From: Acidobacteriota bacterium
GTDB taxonomy: Bacteria > Acidobacteriota > Vicinamibacteria > Vicinamibacterales > UBA823
Reading direction: 5' to 3'
DNA length: 21,997 nt
NCBI GenBank assembly: GCA_002714165.1
Contig: PAWT01000039.1
Coordinates: 1 to 21,997 of the forward strand
The translations under genes were made by a program, and so were the position numbers. A model generated the notes under the pieces. The model was not told the origin of the DNA and searched no databases. It was given only the letters and a program-made list of their open reading frames with translations. Of this stretch, positions 15,598-21,997 are shown piece by piece (the stretch's first letter is position 1; the number at the start of each line of letters is the position of its first letter).

Positions 15598-16564
15598 GTC
15601 TTCCGGTCAGAATGAACTTGGCGAACACATCGAGATAATCACCCCAGAGAAGTACGGTGGAACACGCATCGATCAACTTCTGGTAACGTTGCTACCCAAC
15701 CACTCGCGCTCATTTATCCAACGGCTGATTAAGGCAAACCTGGTGCGACTTAATGGGGAACCGGTCAAGGCCAGTGTCGTTGCACGTGTTGGGGCTCACA
15801 TCGCGATCGATGTACCTGCGCCAATCTCTCCAACCCCAACTCCAGAGAATTTACCACTAGACATCATTCACGAAGACGCCGACATCATCGTAATCAATAA
15901 ACCCTCGGGGATGGTCGTGCACCCCGCAGCCGGCCACACGAGTGGCACGCTGGTCAATGCTCTGCTCTATCACGCGGGCGGTCTGAGCGGCATCGGTGGT
16001 GAACTTCGCCCAGGCATCGTACATCGACTAGATAAGGGAACCTCAGGCCTACTCGTTGCCGCAAAACACGATCAGGCCCATCGTGAGCTGGGGCGTCAAT
16101 TCCGCCAGCGTGAAGTCAAGAAGGAGTACGTGGCACTCGTTTGGGGAGGTATTCAAGCCGGGCGAAAAATTAATCTCCCGATCGGTCGACACCGGACTGA
16201 GCGACAGCGAATGTCTACAAGTTCGACTCGGTCCAGAACAGCAATAACTGAAATCGTGAAAGCTGAACTACTCGACGGGCTGACCCTCACAGGCGTCATG
16301 ATTTTAACGGGTCGCACCCACCAAATCCGGGTTCATCTAGCAGCTATCGGTCATCCTATCGTTGGCGATTCCGTGTACGGTGGTACCAAACATCGACTTG
16401 CACCAAAACATCGTACCGTGGCGAGTCTTTCACGGCCCTTTCTCCACGCTAGCAGGCTGGCCTTCAAGCATCCGCGAGACAGACGCCAAGTCGAGTTTCG
16501 TGCCAAGCTTCCCAAGGACCTAAGATGCTTGCTGCGTGACCTGAGAAAGCAAGCGCAATCCTAG
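15590..16564 (+). CDS. rluD: RluD-type 23S rRNA pseudouridine synthase
   Basis: A 324-residue RluA/RluD-family pseudouridine synthase. Residues about 24-70 form an S4 RNA-binding domain (RIDQLLVTLLPNHSRSFIQ). The catalytic domain follows, with INKPSGMVVHPAAGH (102-116) and HRLDKGTSG with catalytic D148. GRTHQIRVHL and GDSVYGG complete the set. RluD modifies the helix 69 loop of 23S rRNA; the subgroup is assigned from the S4 domain and motif spacing and could be another RluA-family member. ATG 15590 is chosen because it overlaps the lgt stop by eight bases; the frame is open further upstream but only inside lgt. It is the last gene of the ileS unit and converges on lon. Confidence 0.92.
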   Translation: MPESSGQNELGEHIEIITPEKYGGTRIDQLLVTLLPNHSRSFIQRLIKANLVRLNGEPVKASVVARVGAHIAIDVPAPISPTPTPENLPLDIIHEDADIIVINKPSGMVVHPAAGHTSGTLVNALLYHAGGLSGIGGELRPGIVHRLDKGTSGLLVAAKHDQAHRELGRQFRQREVKKEYVALVWGGIQAGRKINLPIGRHRTERQRMSTSSTRSRTAITEIVKAELLDGLTLTGVMILTGRTHQIRVHLAAIGHPIVGDSVYGGTKHRLAPKHRTVASLSRPFLHASRLAFKHPRDRRQVEFRAKLPKDLRCLLRDLRKQAQS

Positions 16565-16600
16565 TAAGAAACCGACCTGCACTGGCAGCGAATGTCTTAA

Positions 16601-19039
16601 TTAACTAGCGATCTGTGGAATCGGTGATTCCGAGGACTGACCACCCGCACGAACTTTTGAGGGCTCCAATGCCAGTTTGAGGACTTCATCAACCGACGAC
16701 ACATAGTGGATAGTCATTTCACGACGAAGGTCCTCACTCAAATCCTCGTCGATGTTCTTCTGATTGAGGCGGGGCACAACAATATGTGGTATCCCTAGGC
16801 GGCGTGCAGCGAGCACCTTTTCTTTAATCCCACCCACCGGTAATACACGGCCCGAAAGAGTAATCTCGCCCGTCATTGCCAGGTCCTCGCGGACAGCCCG
16901 GTTCGCCAGCCGCGACGCGAGGGCAGTAGCCATCGTCACGCCAGCGGACGGCCCGTCCTTCGGTATCGCACCTGAGGGTACGTGCACATGAAGCTCAGCA
17001 TTCTGATAGAAGGCCATGTCGACACCGTACTCCCCGGCATGGGCCCTGAACCACGAAAGAGCGGTCTGGGCCGATTCCTTCATCACCTCACCGAGCTGTC
17101 CTGTAAGAGTCAATGTGCCACTCCCGGCCATTAACGTTGCCTCAACAAACAACACCTCGCCACCCACCGGCGTCCACGCAAGTCCTACCGCCACGCCGGG
17201 ATCTTTGGTTCGTTCAACGACCTCTTCGTCATGGAACCTCGGCGCCCCAAGCATCTCTAAAACCGTGTCGGAGGTCACAACAACTGGTTCCTCCAAACCT
17301 TCGGCCCTTCGCCGCGCAACCTTCCGGCAAAGTGAGCCGATCTCTCGCTCCAAGTTTCGTACGCCGGCTTCTCGCGTATGACTGCGAATTACTGTTTGAA
17401 TCGCCGTCTCTTCGAAACTAATTTGCTCCCGTGTCAGACCGTGATTTTCAATTTGGCGGCCCACGAGATGTTCACGCGCAATCTTGAGTTTTTCTTCATC
17501 CGTGTAACCCGGTAGTTCAAGCACCTCCATCCGGTCCCGTAAGGCTGGAGACACCGGGTCGAGAAAGTTAGCCGTCGTGATAAACAGAATTTCAGATAAA
17601 TCAAACGGCACATCAAGGTAGTGATCACGAAACGTGTTGTTCTGCTCGTGATCGAGCACCTCAAGCAGTGCTGACGCCGGATCGCCCCGGAAATCCATGC
17701 CGAGCTTATCGATCTCATCCAGCACGAAAACGGGATTTTTCGATTCGGCGCGCCGTAGTCCCTGGATTATCTGTCCTGGCAAGGCACCGATATAAGTACG
17801 ACGGTGTCCCCTAATTTCGGCCTCATCGCGCATGCCGCCAAGCGAGATACGAACGAGCTTTCGGTCGAGTGAGGCTGCGATTGACTTAGCGAGCGACGTC
17901 TTCCCGACCCCTGGGGGACCAACAAAACATAAAATCGGGCTCTTGATTTCAGGGTTCAGCTTTCGCACCGCCAAATACTCAAGAATCCGGTCTTTTGCCT
18001 TCTCAAGATCGGAATGATCGCTATCTAGAACCGACTTCGTCCTCGCCAAATCAATGACCTCCTCTGTCCGAACCGCCCACGGCAGCGAAACGATCCAGTC
18101 CAAGTAGGTTCGAGCGACGGTGTACTCAGCCGCCGCCACAGGCATTTTTGATAAACGATCCAGTTCTCGTAGTGCTTCCTTCAACACGGGTTCCGGCATC
18201 CCAGAGCTCTCAAGCTTGGCTCTGATGTCCTCGATTTCCTTAGTCTGTTCGTCGCCTTCACCAAGCTCTTTTTGGATCGCCTTCATCTGCTCGCGTAGGA
18301 AGTAGTCGCGCTGATTCTTGCCAACTTCAGACTGCACCTGAGACTGGATCTTCGATCCTAGCTCGAGCACCTCGAGCTCCTTGATAAGAATCCGGTTGAG
18401 CACGTCCATTCGAGCACGAATGTCTAAGGCTTCCAGTACCTCCTGCCTCACAGAAGTAGGGATTGTTGTAAAGCTGGAGGCGATAAAATCAGCTAGTTTT
18501 CCAGGCTCCTCAATGTTCGACGCGAGTATTTGCAGGTCATCCGACAACAGTGGTGACAATGAAACGACTTGCTGAAAGTTAGTCTTGATATTGCGCTGGA
18601 ACGCATCAACTTCAAGGCGATCCTCTTCCACCATTACCTCAGTTGCCGGTTCCACCGCCGCGCGTAAGTAGGGGTGCTCGGTGTTGAAACGGAGGATGTG
18701 CAGCCGCTCCAAGCCCTGTACAATGAGTCGGAGACTGCCATCCGGCAGCTTCAACATCTTGTGAATACGGGTAACCGTTCCGGTCGGATAGAGATCGGCC
18801 TGTGCAGGTTTCTCAGTCGCTGCTTCACGCTGCGTGAAAACACCCACCAGCGCGTCAGAAGCGATTGCCTCTTCGATAAGACGCACTGAACTTTCGCGAG
18901 CCACCGCTAGCGGAATAAACGAATTGGGAAACAAGACGGTGTCCCGCAGCGGCAGAATAGGCACCTCCGACGGAATTGAGATTGGGTGCTCAGCGCTCGT
19001 GTCGCTTCCAGAATCGTAACGTTCGTCTTGATCGCTCAT
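16601..19039 (-). CDS. lon: ATP-dependent Lon protease
   Basis: An 812-residue LonA protease that unfolds and degrades damaged and regulatory proteins in the cytoplasm. Order: N-terminal substrate domain (about 24-220, [13 protein letters not shown]), coiled-coil, AAA+ module with Walker A GPPGVGKT (374-381) and Walker [10 protein letters not shown] (437-445), then the protease domain. The catalytic dyad is S698 (PKDGPSAG) and K741 ([10 protein letters not shown]), at the family's usual spacing of 43. ATG 19039 has AGGAG 15 bases upstream, rather far. It follows a TraR/DksA-type gene by 81 bases on the same strand and may be co-transcribed with it. It converges on rluD with a 36-base gap lacking a clear terminator. 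I see no CIRCE-type inverted repeat upstream. Confidence 0.97.
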   Translation of the reverse strand: MSDQDERYDSGSDTSAEHPISIPSEVPILPLRDTVLFPNSFIPLAVARESSVRLIEEAIASDALVGVFTQREAATEKPAQADLYPTGTVTRIHKMLKLPDGSLRLIVQGLERLHILRFNTEHPYLRAAVEPATEVMVEEDRLEVDAFQRNIKTNFQQVVSLSPLLSDDLQILASNIEEPGKLADFIASSFTTIPTSVRQEVLEALDIRARMDVLNRILIKELEVLELGSKIQSQVQSEVGKNQRDYFLREQMKAIQKELGEGDEQTKEIEDIRAKLESSGMPEPVLKEALRELDRLSKMPVAAAEYTVARTYLDWIVSLPWAVRTEEVIDLARTKSVLDSDHSDLEKAKDRILEYLAVRKLNPEIKSPILCFVGPPGVGKTSLAKSIAASLDRKLVRISLGGMRDEAEIRGHRRTYIGALPGQIIQGLRRAESKNPVFVLDEIDKLGMDFRGDPASALLEVLDHEQNNTFRDHYLDVPFDLSEILFITTANFLDPVSPALRDRMEVLELPGYTDEEKLKIAREHLVGRQIENHGLTREQISFEETAIQTVIRSHTREAGVRNLEREIGSLCRKVARRRAEGLEEPVVVTSDTVLEMLGAPRFHDEEVVERTKDPGVAVGLAWTPVGGEVLFVEATLMAGSGTLTLTGQLGEVMKESAQTALSWFRAHAGEYGVDMAFYQNAELHVHVPSGAIPKDGPSAGVTMATALASRLANRAVREDLAMTGEITLSGRVLPVGGIKEKVLAARRLGIPHIVVPRLNQKNIDEDLSEDLRREMTIHYVSSVDEVLKLALEPSKVRAGGQSSESPIPQIAS

Positions 19040-19120
19040 ATGCGATCCGTTTTACTCCTGTTCACCTTTAGGTCGCGGTTTGCCTGAAGCGAAGAATCCT
19101 AGGCAATCAGCCCTGTTGGT

Positions 19121-19564
19121 TTACCTCGCAAAATCCAGGAACAGCGCTTCTAAGTCACTACGCTCTTGCGTTGCGCTTTTCCGCGTTGCTTGTTCTCGCT
19201 CCTCTTCGCAGACTGTGCACCTTATCGCGAAAGGTAGGGCCCGTAATCGCTGTTCGGAAATCTCTTCTCCGCACTCAAAACAATTACCATAGGCTCCAAC
19301 CTTGAGCCGCTGGAGTGCCTCATCGATCTTGCTCAGCGTCTCAGCTTTCATCTGAATTAGGGAGAACTCTATTTCGTCCTGAATATCCGCCTCAGAAGTC
19401 TCCACCGAATCGAGAACGCCGTGCACCGTAGCACTGTTGCCTTCAGCACGTACATCGCGTATTCGGTCGTGCACCTCGACCATCATGTCCTGGCGCCGCT
19501 CTTCAAGAATACGTCTCAGCTCAGCACAGCGCTCACTTTCTACAGGATATGTTGTCGTAATCAT
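19121..19564 (-). CDS. TraR/DksA-family zinc-finger protein
   Basis: A 147-residue protein with a long helical N-terminal half (about residues 8-90, charged and probably coiled-coil) and a C4 zinc finger formed by C95, C98, C116 and C119 in CFECGEEI...CTVC. This is the layout of DksA and related proteins, which enter the RNA polymerase secondary channel and tune initiation with ppGpp. The two acidic tip residues of DksA cannot be assigned with certainty, so true DksA activity is unproven. ATG 19564 is chosen over an upstream start at 19597 because AAGGAG lies 11 bases before it. It precedes lon on the same strand; relA/spoT, the ppGpp enzyme, lies 1.8 kb away. Confidence 0.88.
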   Translation of the reverse strand: MITTTYPVESERCAELRRILEERRQDMMVEVHDRIRDVRAEGNSATVHGVLDSVETSEADIQDEIEFSLIQMKAETLSKIDEALQRLKVGAYGNCFECGEEISEQRLRALPFAIRCTVCEEEREQATRKSATQERSDLEALFLDFAR

Positions 19565-19940
19565 TAAGTTGTTTCTCCTTACCGATACCCGCCGCACAGT
19601 CCGGAAACACCAAGCGGCCTCAAGATTTCCTAAGTGAGGCCGGCCTCCAAATCGCGTTGCCCCGCATTAATTCCACGTAGTTCGTACTGACTAGTTTTCT
19701 TCCAATCAGACCGTCAAACAGTTGAATGGCGAGAGCAACCACATGTGTAGACGCCATATGGCTGGATTTGGTTGCTGAACGCCCTAATTCAGATCCTTAA
19801 TTCTCCTAAACAACCTAAGAAAAGCTGATCCAGAAGGACGTCTAGCCTGTGTCCGCCCCTCATCACTCCAAGACCCTTATCGGCCGTAACCTCGAAATCC
19901 TGTGCACTAGGACAATGGGGTTTGACCCTTTAGGACGATT
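19565..19940. other. Intergenic region between divergent genes, with structured elements
   Basis: This gap separates the DksA-type gene and the Cys-rich gene and holds no supportable open frame. Near the DksA side, CGGCCTC (19615-19621) can pair with GAGGCCG (19636-19642), while GAGGCCGGCCTC (19636-19647) is itself a perfect palindrome, giving two mutually exclusive foldings. A longer interrupted hairpin at 19724-19790 is listed separately. No strong promoter or tRNA is seen from 19791 to 19940. Confidence 0.5.
19724..19790. repeat. Long interrupted hairpin, possible structured RNA
   Basis: Arms pair in three blocks: GAAT (19724-19727) with ATTC (19787-19790), GGCG (19728-19731) with CGCC (19780-19783), and AGCAACC (19734-19740) with GGTTGCT (19770-19776). 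Small internal loops separate the blocks. The 29-base apical region contains ACATGT and the perfect palindrome GCCATATGGC (19753-19762). No T run follows on the plus strand. It may be a small RNA, a regulator target or a leader structure. Only the pairing is seen. Confidence 0.4.
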
Positions 19941-20699
19941 GTGCGACGCTGGTTCGGCTCCTTAACTATGGCCCCAATGGCAGACAATCGATGCATCTCG
20001 TGTGGAAAACGGAAGGGGCGGCGGACCTGCCCAGCGTTGAGTGGGTTGATTTGCCCCACATGCTGCGGCACGAAGCGCTTGCACGAAATAGCATGCCCGT
20101 CAGATTGCACCTATCTGGCAACCGCCAAACAACACCCACCGGCCTTGGTCCAGCGGCGGCACGAGCGTGAAGCACGCTTTCTCGTACCGTTAATTCAGGA
20201 CTTATCAGAACGGCAATATCGACTATTCCTATTCGTTCAGGGCGTCATCGCGCGTCACCGCCCTGAGGCGCTTCAGCGATTAACGGACCTAGATGTCGCT
20301 GACGCCGTTCATGCGCTGGCCGCCACACTCGAAACGGAACGACGTGGCATCATTTACGAACATAGTGCATCGTCATTACCCGCTCAGCGCCTAGAACAAG
20401 ACCTGAAAGCAGCCATCGAAGCACAGCGGAAGAATGGGCCAACCTCGCTCGACCTCGACTTTGTTACCGTCTTACATCGTACCGAGCGGGCCTGCCGGGA
20501 CGCAGGAGCTGCATTGGGTGGCGGAGATGGTGCCTACCTTCACCTTATCCTAGACGGTATTCTGCGCAGTATCGCTGAGCATGCCGTGGAGTCCAAGCCG
20601 CACGGTCAACAACAAGGTTCGACAATGGCTGAAAACTCCCCTAGTTCTGAGAGTTCTGATCCCCCCTCAAACACAGCCAAAAGTCTAATCGTGCCATAG
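19941..20699 (+). CDS. Cys-rich N-terminal zinc-binding protein, unknown function
   Basis: A protein of up to 252 residues that I cannot name. The first 60 residues hold eight cysteines (18, 21, 30, 38, 41, 42, 52, 56) in the pattern CxxC, C, CPTCC, CPSDC, ending in YL, which suggests a compact two-zinc domain. Residues about 75-215 are helical without recognisable catalytic motifs. The last 35 residues are Ser/Pro/Gln-rich and probably disordered. The start is uncertain: GTG 19941 has TTAGGA just upstream, while ATG 19968 and ATG 19977 would trim 9 or 12 residues and still keep every cysteine. It lies 113 bases before rpmB, which has its own promoter. Confidence 0.72.
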   Translation: MRRWFGSLTMAPMADNRCISCGKRKGRRTCPALSGLICPTCCGTKRLHEIACPSDCTYLATAKQHPPALVQRRHEREARFLVPLIQDLSERQYRLFLFVQGVIARHRPEALQRLTDLDVADAVHALAATLETERRGIIYEHSASSLPAQRLEQDLKAAIEAQRKNGPTSLDLDFVTVLHRTERACRDAGAALGGGDGAYLHLILDGILRSIAEHAVESKPHGQQQGSTMAENSPSSESSDPPSNTAKSLIVP

Positions 20700-20722
20700 C
20701 CGCTGGCGCACCTCTTCTCGAG

Positions 20723-20731
20723 TGCTATAAT
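20723..20731 (+). promoter_or_regulatory. Predicted extended -10 promoter of rpmB
   Basis: TGCTATAAT is a perfect extended -10 element. The hexamer 17 bp upstream (CTGGCG, 20703-20708) is a poor -35, as is usual for extended -10 promoters. Transcription would begin near 20738, giving a leader of about 75 bases with a small GC hairpin (CGGG...CCCG) before the AAGGAG site. The same TGC-TATA form occurs upstream of moaE. Confidence 0.65.
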
Positions 20732-20812
20732 TACTGGTTCGTTCGGGGTGCTACGGGAGCGCATCGCGTAGGTGGTCCGGGGCGTTCCCGACGACATCAA
20801 GGAGAAACCGAA

Positions 20813-21004
20813 ATGGCGCGACGGTGTGAAATCTGTGGCAAGGGTCCTAGGGTGGGCCGTAACGTCAGCCACGCCCACAATGTGACCCCGAGGCGATTCC
20901 AGGCAAACATTCAGATGGTTCGGGCGATAATCAAAGGAAGCGTCAAACGGATCCGTGTTTGTACCCGCTGTCTGCGCTCCGGCAAGGTCGCTAAGGCAGC
21001 CTAG
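20813..21004 (+). CDS. rpmB: 50S ribosomal protein L28
   Basis: A 63-residue L28 of the zinc-binding type: C5 and C8 (CEIC) and C50 and C53 (CTRC) form the four-cysteine site. GKGPRVGRNVSHAHNVTPRR is the typical N-terminal block. It is a structural protein of the large subunit. AAGGAG lies 8 bases before the ATG, one of the clearer ribosome sites in the window. The gene has its own promoter at 20723-20731. A 13-base tandem duplication (TAAGGCAGC at 20992 and 21005) spans its stop codon, and ridA starts 15 bases later. rpmG does not follow it, unlike in E. coli. Confidence 0.96.
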   Translation: MARRCEICGKGPRVGRNVSHAHNVTPRRFQANIQMVRAIIKGSVKRIRVCTRCLRSGKVAKAA

Positions 21005-21019
21005 TAAGGCAGCTCCCCC

Positions 21020-21397
21020 ATGCGGCAAGCCATCCACACACAGGACGCACCCCAAGCAATCGGACCTTATTCGCAGGCTATTAGGGCCGGTGAACTTCTG
21101 TTCGTATCTGGCCAAATTCCACTGGACCCGTCAACCGGAGAAATGGTGAAAGGCGATATCAAGGCACAGACCGAACAGGTCATGAAGAACATCGCCAGCA
21201 TCCTTGCCGCTGCCAACGTGTCATTCGACCACGTCGTTCGAACAACGATCTTTCTGGCCGACCTGAGCGACTTTGCTGTAGTCAACGAAATTTACGGTAA
21301 CTACTTCGAGACACCGGAACCTGCCCGAGCAGCCTTCCAGGTCGCACGCTTACCAAAAGACGCTCGGGTAGAGATCGACGCGATCGCTCTGCTCTGA
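21020..21397 (+). CDS. ridA: RidA/YjgF/UK114-family 2-iminobutanoate/2-iminopropanoate deaminase
   Basis: A 125-residue RidA-family protein. AIGPYSQAI (13-21), [15 protein letters not shown] (26-40), the substrate-binding R103 in [12 protein letters not shown], and E118 in RVEIDAIA are all present. RidA hydrolyses reactive enamine/imine products of PLP enzymes such as threonine dehydratase. The key arginine indicates the deaminase-active subgroup. It has no Shine-Dalgarno sequence and probably relies on read-through from rpmB, 15 bases upstream. It converges on relA/spoT with only three bases between the stop codons. Confidence 0.94.
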   Translation: MRQAIHTQDAPQAIGPYSQAIRAGELLFVSGQIPLDPSTGEMVKGDIKAQTEQVMKNIASILAAANVSFDHVVRTTIFLADLSDFAVVNEIYGNYFETPEPARAAFQVARLPKDARVEIDAIALL

Positions 21398-21400
21398 TTC

Positions 21401-21997
21401 TCAGCCCGCTGCCCGTTCGACGTCTAGTACACCGGTAACACCGCGAAGTGACTCGAGCACGCGTTGAAGGTGTTCGACGTTACGGACCTCAACAGTGACG
21501 TTAATTCGACCTTGTTGATCGTCACTGGTCGTCGCCTCGATGTTCTTGATATTGGTATCAATGTTTGTGATCCGCGCACTAACATCCGCCAGAATGCCTT
21601 GCCGATCTTCGATCTGGATCGCCAAGTGGACGATGTAAGGCGTCGGATCATCATATCTATCCCACACTACATCGATGCGCCGTTCGGGATCATAGAGCAG
21701 ATTGAGTACATTCGGGCAGTCCGTAGCGTGGACCGAGACGCCCTTACCGCGCGTGATATAGCCGACAATCGATTCATCGCGAATCGGATTGCAACAACGC
21801 GCACGGAACACCAAAAGATCGTCGAATCCGCGCACTGTGATGCGATCTTTACTTGACTGATCGTTTGCCGCTGGTGAGGCTGAGACTTCGTTCTTAGCCT
21901 CCTGGTCAGACAGGTCACTCTCGGGCACGAGCTTTCCGAGAACGTGCCTCGCTGCAACCTTCCCATAACCGATTTTGGCGTACAACTCTTCAATTTT
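21401..21997 (-). CDS. RelA/SpoT-family (p)ppGpp synthetase/hydrolase, C-terminal part only
   Basis: The C-terminal 198 residues of a RelA/SpoT homologue; the frame is open to the right edge, so the N-terminal catalytic half lies outside the window. Visible are the end of the helical region (YAKIGYGKVAARHVL), the conserved-cysteine zinc-finger domain (ARCCNPIRDESIVGYITRGKG, then VHATDCPN) and a C-terminal ACT domain starting near VHLAIQIEDRQGILADVS. These domains sense uncharged tRNA on the ribosome and regulate synthesis versus hydrolysis of (p)ppGpp. Whether the enzyme is RelA-like or bifunctional cannot be judged without the N-terminus. It converges on ridA, a gene often found beside spoT. 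Confidence 0.95.
   Translation of the reverse strand, partial: KIEELYAKIGYGKVAARHVLGKLVPESDLSDQEAKNEVSASPAANDQSSKDRITVRGFDDLLVFRARCCNPIRDESIVGYITRGKGVSVHATDCPNVLNLLYDPERRIDVVWDRYDDPTPYIVHLAIQIEDRQGILADVSARITNIDTNIKNIEATTSDDQQGRINVTVEVRNVEHLQRVLESLRGVTGVLDVERAAG

Noticed and set aside
19791..19940. A tRNA-like arm suggested by CCTCGAAATCC
   Set aside because: No acceptor stem, D-arm or anticodon arm can be folded around it.
20606..21115. A 169-codon minus-strand open frame across the end of the Cys-rich gene, rpmB and part of ridA
   Set aside because: It overlaps conserved coding sequence of L28 and RidA on the other strand and resembles no family.
1..21997. CRISPR array, insertion sequence or prophage
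   Set aside because: No regularly spaced repeats, transposase or integrase genes, or terminal inverted repeats with target duplications were found by reading both strands.

Overview
This 22 kb window is a gene-dense piece of bacterial chromosome with about 22 protein-coding genes. I see no insertion sequences, phage genes, CRISPR array, tRNA or rRNA. Base composition is moderate, somewhat over half G+C by eye, and even along the window. The housekeeping set is typically bacterial: RF1/PrmC, IleRS with a C-terminal zinc finger, LspA, Lgt, RluD, Lon, L28 and RelA/SpoT. A Fur regulator fused to a rubrerythrin-like domain, a Cys-rich orphan protein and a mix of Shine-Dalgarno and apparently leaderless starts make me lean towards Acidobacteriota or a neighbouring phylum. 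That placement is an inference only.

Layout. (a) 184-3003, minus strand: an iron-flavoured cluster read as iscA/erpA, fur-rubrerythrin fusion, PHP phosphoesterase, four-helix membrane protein. (b) 3190-4143, plus: an FdhE-like zinc protein, convergent with a single-chain class I fumarase (4158-5675, minus). (c) 5770-6402, minus: bioY, divergent from thiD (6419-7201, plus) across only 16 bp. (d) 7288-10331, plus: moaE-moaD-prfA-prmC-hit, tightly packed or overlapping. (e) 10353-11180, minus: a GNAT acetyltransferase. (f) 11450-16564, plus: ileS-lspA-lgt-rluD, all overlapping or nearly so. (g) 16601-19564, minus: a TraR/DksA-type zinc protein followed by lon. (h) 19941-21397, plus: a Cys-rich unknown, rpmB and ridA, converging on the C-terminal half of relA/spoT (21401 to the window end, minus).

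How the genes work together. RF1 and the methyltransferase that modifies its GGQ loop are translationally coupled. LspA and Lgt act at opposite ends of lipoprotein maturation and sit in one transcription unit. MoaE and MoaD form molybdopterin synthase, and the FdhE homologue implies a molybdenum formate dehydrogenase elsewhere in the genome. IscA and the Fur-rubrerythrin fusion point to iron-sulfur supply and iron or peroxide sensing; the fumarase and, in family members, FdhE depend on iron cofactors.

No large undescribed system is evident. The best leads are small: the Fur-rubrerythrin fusion with an Arg/Lys-rich tail, a MoaD whose essential Gly-Gly is followed by four extra residues, predicted promoters that place transcription starts on the start codon (bioY, moaE, fumarase), a 10-bp perfect dyad upstream of fumarase, and a long interrupted hairpin in the 376-bp gap before the Cys-rich gene.
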